This document shows, piece by piece, positions 1-8,640 of a stretch of DNA of 64,000 nucleotides (its first letter is position 1; every line of letters begins with the position of its first letter). Source of the DNA: an uncultured Flavobacteriaceae bacterium (GTDB lineage: Bacteria; Bacteroidota; Bacteroidia; Flavobacteriales; Flavobacteriaceae); assembly GCA_947494565.1 (NCBI GenBank), contig CANLVG010000007.1, positions 124,001-188,000 on the forward strand. Direction: 5' to 3'. A model generated the notes under the pieces. That model saw only the letters and a list, made by a program, of their open reading frames with translations, searched no databases and was not told the origin of the DNA. The position numbers and the translations under genes are program-made.

Positions 1-597
1 TTCATCAACATCGTTTTCGAAGTAACATAAAAGTGGGACTTTTGGTGGAGGTATTTTTTTGTTTTCGAAAGCGAAAAAATCGGTGATTTTTTTTTGCTTT
101 GGAAGTTTACCTGTCCAAAATTTCAAAGGATCGATATCCAAAATTTCTTCCGCGTAGTCATATACTGCATATTGTAGGCCCTGTATATCGGAACCCGCTA
201 GAATGATTGCTTGCGCTCCGTTCTTCAAGGATGCCTTGGACCATATTCCGCCTCTTGGCCCCGGGTTGGATGGCGATAGTTCTAACTTCGACTCTTTTGT
301 TAAATTCGTGATTATCGTATTGGACCGTGACGTGCCTAGTACGAAAAACAAACCGTCATCCGGTAGTTTTTCAGTTTCAGAGATTACTTTGATGCTAAAA
401 TCGGCAACGTCACCCAAGTCATTTTTAAAATCGCTAATGAGGTTTAATTCCAATTCGCTTGGGGCATTTCCGCTAATGATGAAACACTCTTGAGCGCTTT
501 CTTCCGCGCATGATAGCAGAAACGTTGTGACCAGAGAGAGCAACCAGATACGCTTAAATTCATAACAAAGCGACTGTTTCGGTATACGGTTCCTCAT
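1..597 (-). CDS. Secreted lipoprotein, partial (N-terminal 199 residues; GH67/GH115-like N-terminal domain?)
   Basis: The reverse strand is open from the ATG at 597 to the window edge, so the C-terminus is missing. Residues 1-30 form a lipoprotein signal with basic residues, a hydrophobic stretch and an LLSC lipobox at Cys30. The part from about 110 on (IILAGSDIQGL, then AVYDYAEEILDIDP) resembles the 'I-x-GSD-x-RG-x-x-Y-x-x-Y' region in N-terminal domains of alpha-glucuronidase-type hydrolases (GH67, GH115). That match is from memory and the family is uncertain. An in-frame ATG at 624 would add nine residues; 597 places the lipobox better. The gene follows susC-susD on the same strand, as expected for an enzyme of a polysaccharide utilisation locus, but a terminator lies between them. 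Confidence 0.6.
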   Translation of the reverse strand, partial: MRNRIPKQSLCYEFKRIWLLSLVTTFLLSCAEESAQECFIISGNAPSELELNLISDFKNDLGDVADFSIKVISETEKLPDDGLFFVLGTSRSNTIITNLTKESKLELSPSNPGPRGGIWSKASLKNGAQAIILAGSDIQGLQYAVYDYAEEILDIDPLKFWTGKLPKQKKITDFFAFENKKIPPPKVPLLCYFENDVDE

Positions 598-653
598 AAT
601 GCTAAAAAGGTTGAATTGATCCATATGATACTAGAGTTGCGCATAGTATAAAA

Positions 654-689
654 TAAAATGGGCAGATGATATGAGGTCCGCCCATTTTA
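654..689 (-). terminator. Intrinsic terminator after susD
   Basis: The ten-base arms TAAAATGGGC (654-663) and GCCCATTTTA (680-689) are perfect complements around a 16-base loop. Read on the minus strand the hairpin is followed by a T-rich run. It lies 30 bases past the susD stop and upstream of the lipoprotein gene, so it could partly uncouple the transporter genes from the downstream enzyme. Confidence 0.7.
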
Positions 690-718
690 AACTCAACTAA
701 CTAACAATTTTAGAAACT

Positions 719-2401
719 TTAATAACCTGGATTTTGCTGCAAAGAGCCGTCCGAAAGCTGTAGTTCAGATTCAGGAATGGGTCTTAATAAATGAACTCCG
801 CTGTCAAAGGCACCGTGATCAACTACTTGGGGGTTGTATACGTTGATTCGCTCCTCAAGCTTTCCTGTTCGCTTCAATACTGCCCACCTATTGGACTCAC
901 CCGCCAGTTCAACTGCTCTTTCATTCAAGATGTCATCAATGGTCACGGTCGCATATGAATTGGCAACACCGGTAGCGCGCTCCCTCACAATATTGATATG
1001 GGAAAGGGAAGCAGCGGTATTTCCTGCTCCTAAATGAGCCTCCGCGGCAATCAAATGCGTACCCGCCACTCTAAAAACAAAAGTGTCACGAGCACCATCC
1101 GTATTTTCGTTAAAATCATTGTCATCGAACTTTTTGAAAATTGGAAAATTAGTTCTCAAAATGTTCGAAGAATACTGATAGGTCGCTCCATCAATGTTTT
1201 CAGGAAGCCCGAACAAATACTGATCGGGTTGATACACATAATACCGATTCATTTTGTCTGCTAATTCTAAAGGGTCCAAGGCAATCTTAGGGTAAAATAC
1301 TACCGTATCACCGGGTTGAATGAGTTCTTCGGGTAGCGGGCCTTCTTCTCCATCCGCATCGTAGATATCCTCGGAATCGGCAAAGAGCACTCTATGGATA
1401 GTAGCTTCTTCCCTAGAATCGTTTTCCGCAAACAAAGAATAGAAAAAAGGAGTTGGCATTGCCCCAAAACCCTGTGTTCCATAGGGAGTGCCGATTCTGG
1501 TGATACCGGGATAATTGAATACTTGGTTCATGAATGCAGCATGCTTGTTGTTTTGTTTATCTGTATCCAATGCACCTGTGCCCCATTGAACGGCAAAAAG
1601 TATCTCGTCATTTACTTGGTTGTCAATGTCGAATACTTCAGCAAAAGATTGGGTTCGAATATCATAACCGCCTATAGCCGTTTCGGCCAATGAAGCTGCC
1701 GTCGCAAAATCAGAAGAGGTACCAAATGAACTATACCCTCGGGTTAAATAGACCTCAGCTAATAAATGTTGCGCTGCCCTTTTTGAAAAGCGTCCGGTTT
1801 CCGGTTCATCCAATAATGTAGGGATGGCTTCTTCCAAGTCCGTTATAATTTGCGCATAGGTTTCTTCTTCCGAAGACCTAGCATAGTCGGTTCGAATTGT
1901 AGTTGCTTCCTCCAATTCAATAACGACCCCGCCATACTGCTGTGCCAAATTGAAATAAGCCAATGCCCTTAGAGCTTTTGCCTGTGCAATTCCATAATCT
2001 CTGGCCCCGAGATTGGATTCGCTCCAGCTGATTTGATTTTGAAAGCGGTTGATTACCGTATTGGCCTTTCCAATAACACTGTAATTATTGGCCCAAACGG
2101 AAACTCCCAATCCGGCATTCATATTAAAGTAGTCGTTCGTTGGTGAAAACGAAAACACTTCGCCTTGACTGGCAAAAATATCGGTACCAAAAAATTTGAA
2201 CGAATAATTGCTATAGACGGACCTAAGGCTAGTATAAACGCCAACAACAAGCTGGTCGGCGGTTTCTTCATCAATAAAATTCTCACTGGTGATATCGGAA
2301 AAAATATCTTCTTCGATATAATCGTCACATGCATTAAAGGTTATCATACCTATTAGTATGAAACCGAAATATTTAATTTTTCTAACTAGTTTCATTGTCA
2401 T
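719..2401 (-). CDS. SusD/RagB-family outer-membrane glycan-binding lipoprotein
   Basis: The 560-residue protein starts with a lipoprotein signal (Cys25 in FNAC) and has the helical TPR-like fold sequence typical of SusD: an N-terminal half rich in alanine helices (AKALRALAYFNLAQQYGG near 140-155) and a C-terminal RagB-type region ending in PESELQLSDG and NPGY. SusD proteins cap a SusC barrel and deliver oligosaccharides to it at the cell surface. The gene follows susC with only 10 bases between, so the two are co-transcribed. An internal ATG two codons in (2395) is an equally possible start. The substrate cannot be read from the sequence. Confidence 0.95.
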   Translation of the reverse strand: MTMKLVRKIKYFGFILIGMITFNACDDYIEEDIFSDITSENFIDEETADQLVVGVYTSLRSVYSNYSFKFFGTDIFASQGEVFSFSPTNDYFNMNAGLGVSVWANNYSVIGKANTVINRFQNQISWSESNLGARDYGIAQAKALRALAYFNLAQQYGGVVIELEEATTIRTDYARSSEEETYAQIITDLEEAIPTLLDEPETGRFSKRAAQHLLAEVYLTRGYSSFGTSSDFATAASLAETAIGGYDIRTQSFAEVFDIDNQVNDEILFAVQWGTGALDTDKQNNKHAAFMNQVFNYPGITRIGTPYGTQGFGAMPTPFFYSLFAENDSREEATIHRVLFADSEDIYDADGEEGPLPEELIQPGDTVVFYPKIALDPLELADKMNRYYVYQPDQYLFGLPENIDGATYQYSSNILRTNFPIFKKFDDNDFNENTDGARDTFVFRVAGTHLIAAEAHLGAGNTAASLSHINIVRERATGVANSYATVTIDDILNERAVELAGESNRWAVLKRTGKLEERINVYNPQVVDHGAFDSGVHLLRPIPESELQLSDGSLQQNPGY

Positions 2402-2411
2402 TTTTTTTATG

Positions 2412-5400
2412 TTAATAGGCTAATTTTAGACCGAATAATATCGTTTTAACCGAATACCCCATATTGTATGAGTTTTGTAAACCAGTTTCCGGGTCAGGAC
2501 CTGTGAAATCAGTAAATGTAAACGGGTTTTGAACATCAAGCGATAAACGAAGGTTTGACATCTTTAACTTGTCCAAAAGCGTTTGTGGAAAGGAATAGGC
2601 TAGACCTATGTTTCCGATTCTAACGAATGACATATCTTCATAAAACCATGGAAATGAACCTTCGCCATATTCAACGGAAGGGTATTGAGCGTTCTGATTG
2701 TTCGGTGTCCAATAATCTTGTACCATACTATTGAAAACAGCCCTGTCACCTTGGAAGGTCGAGAAATTTTGATGCCATTCCGAATGTCCGAAAACACCTT
2801 GTCTCGTATTTACCTGAACATTGAGTTCTAAATTCTTGTAGTTGAAGGTATTTGTCATACCGGCTATCCAATCAGGCGACTGGGCGCCGAGCACAACTTT
2901 ATCGTCTTGATTGATTAGACCATCGTCATTTTGATCAACAAATTTATACTGACCCGGTAATAGTCCAAATGCGTTTGCTTCCGCCGCTTCGTCCACCGAC
3001 CAAATGCCATCGATTTCGTAATCAAAAGTCGCATCTATTGGAGCTCCGACCTGTAAGATACCGTTTAAACGGGAATCAGTACCGACAAGTATTTGATCGA
3101 CTCCGTCGAACAACTCCAGAATTTCGTTTTCGTTTCTTGTGAAGTTGATGTTCGTTCGCCAAGAAAAATCCTCAGTGCGCACATTAACGGTATTAAGAGT
3201 AAGTTCGACACCCCTGTTTCTAACAGAACCAAAGTTGCCTATAGAGGAGGGTGTACTTCCGGGATTACCCAGCCCTGTAATAAAAGATAACTGGCGATTA
3301 AGTATGCTGCCTTCTGTAGTTTTGTTGTAGTACTCGAACCCAAAGTTTACCCGACTGTTCAGTATCGCCAGATCCAAACCAACATTATACTCTTTTGAAA
3401 CCTCCCATGTAAGGTCTGCATTGGGGAGGGTCTCAACAATTCTACCTAAACCGTTATTGTCTCCGAAGAGGTAATTCGCTTGGTTCAAAAATGCGAGAGA
3501 GCTATAGGCATCTACCGTATTGTCGTTACCAGACTCACCGTAACTTACTCTTAATTTCAGATTGTTCAGCCAATCAACATCTTGAAGAAAAGCTTCTTCA
3601 CTAGCTCTCCAGGCAAATGCGGCGGAAGGGAAGAATTGCCACTTATTACCCACTGATAATTTTGAAGATCCATCATATCTGCCGGTTACGGTGAACAGAT
3701 ATCTATCTTTCAAACTATAATTCAAACGACCCGCAAAAGAAGCCAAGGTCTCTTTTTGATAGAAACTGTCAAAGTTTCTGATATCGGTGCCGCCTTCGGT
3801 ATTGAAAAACAAAAAGGCATCCGTATCAAAATTTCTTGTCTCGATCTGACCTCCTTCTCGATTATCATAAAAAATAGAGGAGATTAGGGTAGCCTTCAAA
3901 TTTTGATCTCCTTTAAGGTCGAAATCAAAATCTAGGATATTATCCCAAGTGTAAGAAGTTCTTAGCCCACTGTCATAAACAGAGCGCACGCGACTTGGGT
4001 CATTCCGCGAATTTTTGGTCAACAACCCTCTGAACTCGCCAAAACGACTTGAAGAAACATTTGGCGAAAATTGCGTCTTAAAATTAAGCCATTTTGTAGG
4101 CTTATAGTTGAAAAAAATATTGGCAATGACATCCAATGACCTTGTGTTTACCCTCCAATCACCTTGATCCTCAAATATCGGATTTGGAAAGCGGAGGTCT
4201 TGCTGGTCTGGAAAGACAATAGCCTCCCCATTGGCATCAAAGGGATTTACTGTTGGGGCCAAACGAAAAGTGCTTCTAAACAGCTCTCTACTACCTTCTT
4301 CACGTTCTGAAAGTGCCAAATATGCTTTGATGCCTACCGTTACTTTATCCGAAACCTTTTTAGAAAGCGACGCACTTAGGTTATAGCGCTCAAATTCTTC
4401 TATTCCGATGACTCCTTCATCATGAAGATATCCTACGGACCCATTGTATACTAGTCCATTACTGCCTCCTGACATTCCCACTGAGTGGCTAGTTTGAATC
4501 CCAGTGCGCTGAAAGGTGTCGATCCAGTTGGTATATCTTCCGTTCGACACATTACTGGCCTCTTCATTGGAGCTTTGAAATTCGGTAGACCGATCAATAG
4601 TAACGTTATTGTAGTCCGATACAGTAAGGCCAGTGCTTAACCATTCTCTGGCCCTTAGTACGTCATCAACAAAATTGACATAACCTGGACCATCGTAAAA
4701 CTCAGGTACATTCGTGGCCGACCTTAGACCAAAAGTCGCATCATATGTAAACCTTGTTCGCCCTTCTATGCCATTTTTTGTAGTTATAATAACAACACCA
4801 TTGGCACCTCTAGAACCATAAATCGCCGTTGCAGACGCATCTTTTAAGATGTCCATTTGTTCAATGTCCGCAGGATTCAGTACTGTAATATCATCAAAGA
4901 AAACACCATCTACCACATAAAGGGGCTGTGATGGGTCATCATCTACATTATTACTAACACCATCTCTTTCACTACCTTGATTTGCTGTGATTACGGTATT
5001 ACCCCTAATTTTTATAGACAAAGGCGCTCCAGGTTTTGAACTTAAGGTTCGTACATCGACACCGGCGACCCTACCCTGTAGTGCCTGACCTAAATCTGTC
5101 TTGCGCTGCTCTGTCAAGGTCTCATTACTTACTGAGGCAACAGCCCCGGTAAGGTCACTTTTCTTTACAGCACCGTAACCGATTACTACGACCTCTTCCA
5201 ATCCTGTTGATGACTCGCTAAGTTGAACCGTATAGCTAGTTGAGCCATCCAAAGAGATTTCCTTAGTTTCATAACCGATGTAAGAGATCACCAAAGTTGA
5301 GGCGTCGCCATTTACCGTTATGGTAAAGTTTCCATCAAAATCAGAGACTACCCCATTGGTAGTTCCCTTTTCCAAGACACTAGCACCGGGTAAGGGGCCA

Positions 5401-5501
5401 TCTGTCACATCAAGCACAACACCAGTAACCTGCGTTTGTGAAAATGAAACCGACGCGACACCTAGAACAAGGAGCGTCATTAAAATCTTAAGTTTTTTCA
5501 T
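2412..5501 (-). CDS. SusC/RagA-family TonB-linked outer-membrane transporter
   Basis: The 1029-residue protein has a signal peptide ending near SFSQ, a carboxypeptidase-regulatory-like domain (VTGVVLDVTDGPLPGAS, about 25-105), a TonB-box-like LEEVVVIGYG, a plug domain with DILKDASATAIYGSRGANG (about 215-235), and a long beta-barrel ending in GLKLAY with a terminal aromatic. These are the hallmarks of SusC proteins, which import oligosaccharides using TonB energy. It is the first gene of a susC-susD operon. A Bacteroidota-type -7 element may lie at 5528-5535 (TATGTTTG on the minus strand), without a well-spaced -33 element. Confidence 0.96.
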   Translation of the reverse strand: MKKLKILMTLLVLGVASVSFSQTQVTGVVLDVTDGPLPGASVLEKGTTNGVVSDFDGNFTITVNGDASTLVISYIGYETKEISLDGSTSYTVQLSESSTGLEEVVVIGYGAVKKSDLTGAVASVSNETLTEQRKTDLGQALQGRVAGVDVRTLSSKPGAPLSIKIRGNTVITANQGSERDGVSNNVDDDPSQPLYVVDGVFFDDITVLNPADIEQMDILKDASATAIYGSRGANGVVIITTKNGIEGRTRFTYDATFGLRSATNVPEFYDGPGYVNFVDDVLRAREWLSTGLTVSDYNNVTIDRSTEFQSSNEEASNVSNGRYTNWIDTFQRTGIQTSHSVGMSGGSNGLVYNGSVGYLHDEGVIGIEEFERYNLSASLSKKVSDKVTVGIKAYLALSEREEGSRELFRSTFRLAPTVNPFDANGEAIVFPDQQDLRFPNPIFEDQGDWRVNTRSLDVIANIFFNYKPTKWLNFKTQFSPNVSSSRFGEFRGLLTKNSRNDPSRVRSVYDSGLRTSYTWDNILDFDFDLKGDQNLKATLISSIFYDNREGGQIETRNFDTDAFLFFNTEGGTDIRNFDSFYQKETLASFAGRLNYSLKDRYLFTVTGRYDGSSKLSVGNKWQFFPSAAFAWRASEEAFLQDVDWLNNLKLRVSYGESGNDNTVDAYSSLAFLNQANYLFGDNNGLGRIVETLPNADLTWEVSKEYNVGLDLAILNSRVNFGFEYYNKTTEGSILNRQLSFITGLGNPGSTPSSIGNFGSVRNRGVELTLNTVNVRTEDFSWRTNINFTRNENEILELFDGVDQILVGTDSRLNGILQVGAPIDATFDYEIDGIWSVDEAAEANAFGLLPGQYKFVDQNDDGLINQDDKVVLGAQSPDWIAGMTNTFNYKNLELNVQVNTRQGVFGHSEWHQNFSTFQGDRAVFNSMVQDYWTPNNQNAQYPSVEYGEGSFPWFYEDMSFVRIGNIGLAYSFPQTLLDKLKMSNLRLSLDVQNPFTFTDFTGPDPETGLQNSYNMGYSVKTILFGLKLAY

Positions 5502-5977
5502 TTTGAATAAGTTGATTAAAGTTTACTCAAACATACAAGCACCTCAAGGTTGTAGAGATGGATATTTGCATCAAAAACATGGATAAATCTGTCAATAGTG
5601 CAATTTTTACAGGGGTTTTATGCCATTCCTTGAAAATCGGAACAGATTTGTGGATGCCCCCTGATCCCAATAGAGATACTTGGTTTGTTTTATTCTGGAA
5701 GTAAACCAAGAGCTACAAGTTTTATGTAATGGGGTATGAACAAGCAATAAGTGATTGCCAGCGGCCATACTTTTGGCACCGACCGATGTTTTGTTAGCAT
5801 CTTTTACAGCACTTTGACTGAAAGAAATTAAGCACAGTCGATACTTGGAATACCGGTTCTTTTAAAAACTCTTTTTGCTTAATTTCCCATGGCGTGTATA
5901 ATTGACACGTCATTTCAAACCTCCGCCTTGTTTTATTTCATAATTTGTCCGTAGCTAATTCAAAACCGACTTCGACG
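5502..5977. other. Divergent intergenic region, susC / DUF885 gene
   Basis: This 476-base gap lies between two divergent starts and must hold both promoters. A TATGTTTG match to the Bacteroidota -7 consensus (TAnnTTTG) sits at 5528-5535 on the minus strand, in front of susC. I saw no convincing coding sequence or long repeat. The short open frames here lack protein-like composition. Confidence 0.4.
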
Positions 5978-7633
5978 ATGCGTACTAGAAAACGAAACAC
6001 TTCCCTTGTTTTTTCGATCCTACTTTTTATCTGCTATAGTCCGCTGCAGGCGCAATCATCAAATACTCCAAGTAATTATGGAGATTTGGTATCTTTCTTT
6101 CAGGATTGGCGCTCCTTTGAGAATCCGCCCCTTCGAGAAGGTGCCCCCGATTATACCAAAGCAACATTTGAAAGTCGACAACCGCAGTTTGAGCAACTAC
6201 AGACCCGATTTACCGCCTTGGATACGGCCGAAATGACCATAGGCCAACAGGTCGATTGGTATATTGTGCGAGCGGAACTCAAGGGGTACGATTTTAATTA
6301 CCGCATCCTCAAACCTTGGGAACGTGACCCTGCCTTCTACAAATCGCTTTGGATGGAACGAAGTGATGTGCCCGCACATGAAGGGCCGACGCATCACGGC
6401 ACGACAGAACTCTGGACCTACGATTTTCCTTTGGATAAAATGGAGCAGGAGCGACTTTTGCATGAATTGGGAATGATCGTTCCGCTAAACGAACAGGCCA
6501 AACAGAACCTTACCGGAAATGCTAGGGAACTATGGATTGCCGGAATCCGAATCATCCGCAATCAAAGTGAACACCTGACATCGATGCTAACGCTACCGGG
6601 AGTAGGTAAGGATAAAAAGCTTGTGAAGCGTATTGAGGAAGCCACCGCCTCCACAGATGCTTTCGTCGCCTGGTTGGAAAAAGAGAGTGAGGCAAAAACG
6701 GGCCCCTCAGGCATCGGAAAGGAAAATTATACTTGGTATTTGCAGAACGTTCATTTGGTTCCCTTGACTTGGGACGATGAGGTGATGCTGCTCAAAAGGG
6801 AATTGGCCCGGGCTTGGGCGTCCTTGAAATTAGAAGAACATCGAAATCGAAAGCTGCCCCAATTGACCGCTGCGAGTTCACCGGAAGATTATGCGACCCG
6901 GGCCGATAGGGCAACACGTAGTTTGATCGACTTTTTGGACAAGCAAGACATCGTTACCGTAAAAGAGTACTTTGAACCTGCCATTCGTGAACATCTCGGT
7001 GCTTTCGTTCCAGAGAATAAACGCAACTTTTTTTGGATAACCGCTCACTATGATCAACGGCCGTTGTATTCCCACTTTTACCATTGGTTTGAACTGGCAC
7101 GCATGGATACCGAGCCGAATGCGAGCGAAATCCGAAAAGGACCGCTACTGTATAACATTTTTGATTCACGAAATGAAGGTACGGCCACGGCGGTAGAGGA
7201 GATGTTCATGCAGGCCGGCCTCTATGACGACAACCCCAGGGTACGTGAAATTGTATATATCATGATCGCTCAACGTGCTGCCAGAGGTTTGGGGTCCTTG
7301 TATGCGCATGCCAACGAAATGACGATGGAGGAAGCGGGCGGTATTCATTCGGAATACACTCCGCGTGGTTGGATGAAAACCGAAAAAGAGCTGTTGCTCT
7401 TTGAACAGCATCTGTATATGAGACAACCCGGTTACGGAAGCAGTTATATTACCGGAAAGTATTTGTTGGAGCAGGCCATGATGGATTTTGCCAAAATGAA
7501 GGAAGTGAAGAACGAACCGTTTGCCCTTAAGGACTTTTTCGACCAATTAAATGGGGTAGGTAACATTCCTATATCCCTAGGTACGTGGCAGATGACCGGC
7601 AATGGGGCATCACTCCAGAATATCAAAGAGTAG
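5978..7633 (+). CDS. Secreted DUF885-family protein (putative peptidase-like)
   Basis: A 551-residue protein starting at the ATG at 5978, where a signal peptide begins (hydrophobic core, cleavage near QAQ). An upstream in-frame TTG at 5945 is less likely. The all-helical sequence with the late motif [20 protein letters not shown] followed by [21 protein letters not shown] resembles the DUF885 family, whose better-known members are zinc dipeptidase-like. The HExxH-type zinc motif expected before the EGTA segment is not visible; the corresponding stretch reads [10 protein letters not shown]. Function and catalytic competence are therefore unknown. It stands alone, downstream of a susC promoter region and before a decayed sulfatase end. 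Confidence 0.7.
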   Translation: MRTRKRNTSLVFSILLFICYSPLQAQSSNTPSNYGDLVSFFQDWRSFENPPLREGAPDYTKATFESRQPQFEQLQTRFTALDTAEMTIGQQVDWYIVRAELKGYDFNYRILKPWERDPAFYKSLWMERSDVPAHEGPTHHGTTELWTYDFPLDKMEQERLLHELGMIVPLNEQAKQNLTGNARELWIAGIRIIRNQSEHLTSMLTLPGVGKDKKLVKRIEEATASTDAFVAWLEKESEAKTGPSGIGKENYTWYLQNVHLVPLTWDDEVMLLKRELARAWASLKLEEHRNRKLPQLTAASSPEDYATRADRATRSLIDFLDKQDIVTVKEYFEPAIREHLGAFVPENKRNFFWITAHYDQRPLYSHFYHWFELARMDTEPNASEIRKGPLLYNIFDSRNEGTATAVEEMFMQAGLYDDNPRVREIVYIMIAQRAARGLGSLYAHANEMTMEEAGGIHSEYTPRGWMKTEKELLLFEQHLYMRQPGYGSSYITGKYLLEQAMMDFAKMKEVKNEPFALKDFFDQLNGVGNIPISLGTWQMTGNGASLQNIKE

Positions 7634-7644
7634 TTGTCAGCACC

Positions 7645-7739
7645 TTATTTGTTGGGTAGAGTATCCCTGATCACCTTTTTCAAATTAGCGCCGGCGCCAT
7701 CTATATCATAGGTCTGGTGGTCAGTATCGTTCACTTAGA
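7645..7739 (-). pseudogene. Remnant of a sulfatase 3' end
   Basis: On the minus strand this segment reads VNDTDHQTYDIDGAGANLKK then VIRDTLPNK and a TAA stop (7645-7647). It closely matches the last 25-30 codons of the intact sulfatase whose gene ends at 23069 ([20 protein letters not shown], then VIRDSIRE), and the DNA is nearly identical between about 7660 and 7735. Just upstream of the match the frame is closed by TAA where the intact gene has TGG. This is the last scrap of a paralogous, otherwise deleted, heparan-sulfatase-like gene. Confidence 0.8.
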
Positions 7740-7874
7740 TTAATGGTTTTTAAGTGACTTTGCTGCTTCATAAAGAGACCGAGATCGATTTCTAGGTACT
7801 CGGTATAGATCTCAGGATAAAGGCAAAACGGTCTAGATGTATTTCGTATCTTATAAGGATATAATACGACAGCT

Positions 7875-8525
7875 ATGAGGTTCTATTCAGCTTTTGTTTT
7901 ACTAGTACTTTGGTCAATTCAAATCGATGCCCAAAAATCGAAACAAACCGTAAAATGGGTCGAAGGTACGGTCTTGAATTCAAAACGGAAACCGGTAAAA
8001 CGAGCCATAATTTACCTTGATTCGGTAAAAACGAAAATTAAGACCAATAAAAAAGGTCAGTTTCGAATTGGTTTAAAACCATCTAATAGAACTGTTTCGG
8101 CATACTCATGGAATTATGGTATTGAGACCATTACTTATCAAGGCGATGCCGATATTTTGATAGTCTTTCCCAAAAGTGAGTCAATTATGTCAGAAGAAGA
8201 ACTGGAAAGATTAGGGTTCAAGACTAGGGTCAGAAGAACCCAAAAAGAACTAAAGGATTACAGTGAATATCTAAACATGTACCAATTAATTGCCACTGAG
8301 GTTCCCGGTGCAATGGTGAGTGGCAAAACAATTCGTTTGCGAGGCGTCAACTCTGTTCAAAATGGTCAAGACCCATTGATACTTGTAGATGGTACTCCCA
8401 CTAGTTCCTTAGAAGCTATTTTTCCTAGGGAAGTGGCTTCAGTAAAGGTGATTCGCGACGAGGGCACTTCGCTTTATGGGGTGCGCGGAAGTAATGGGGT
8501 CATTTTGATAGAGATGAAAAAGTAA
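7875..8525 (+). CDS. Secreted orphan TonB-plug protein with regulatory-like domain, no barrel
   Basis: A 216-residue protein with a signal peptide (cleavage near IDAQ), a carboxypeptidase-regulatory-like beta-sandwich (VEGTVLNSKRKPVKRAIIYL, about 30-95), a charged helical linker, and a C-terminal plug-like domain (IRLRGVNSVQNGQDPLILVD, then VIRDEGTSLYGVRGSNGVIL, about 150-216). These are the first two domains of a SusC-type receptor, but the protein ends exactly at the plug and has no beta-barrel. Downstream DNA shows no barrel-coding remnant, so this looks like a genuine short protein. Such plug-only proteins exist in Bacteroidota; their role is not settled. It converges with the TPR-AraC gene. 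Confidence 0.75.
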   Translation: MRFYSAFVLLVLWSIQIDAQKSKQTVKWVEGTVLNSKRKPVKRAIIYLDSVKTKIKTNKKGQFRIGLKPSNRTVSAYSWNYGIETITYQGDADILIVFPKSESIMSEEELERLGFKTRVRRTQKELKDYSEYLNMYQLIATEVPGAMVSGKTIRLRGVNSVQNGQDPLILVDGTPTSSLEAIFPREVASVKVIRDEGTSLYGVRGSNGVILIEMKK

Positions 8526-8640
8526 TCGAACTGTACTACCTTTACAGGAGTTCTATGCTCTTCACATTTTCATGAACAAGTTTGTTTTTATCCTTTTTTT
8601 TGACCTTTGTGTAAACCGAAGACCAGCATATATTAGGTAT

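Noticed and set aside
203-493. 96-codon plus-strand frame near the window start
   Set aside because: It is opposite the lipoprotein gene at 1-597, which has a signal peptide and lipobox; the plus-strand frame has neither.
5527-5709. 60-codon minus-strand frame upstream of the first susC
   Set aside because: It occupies the likely promoter and leader of susC; no signal, domain or start context supports it.
7166-7546. 126-codon minus-strand frame inside the DUF885 gene
   Set aside because: Shadow of the well-supported plus-strand gene; the residue mix is typical of antisense reading.
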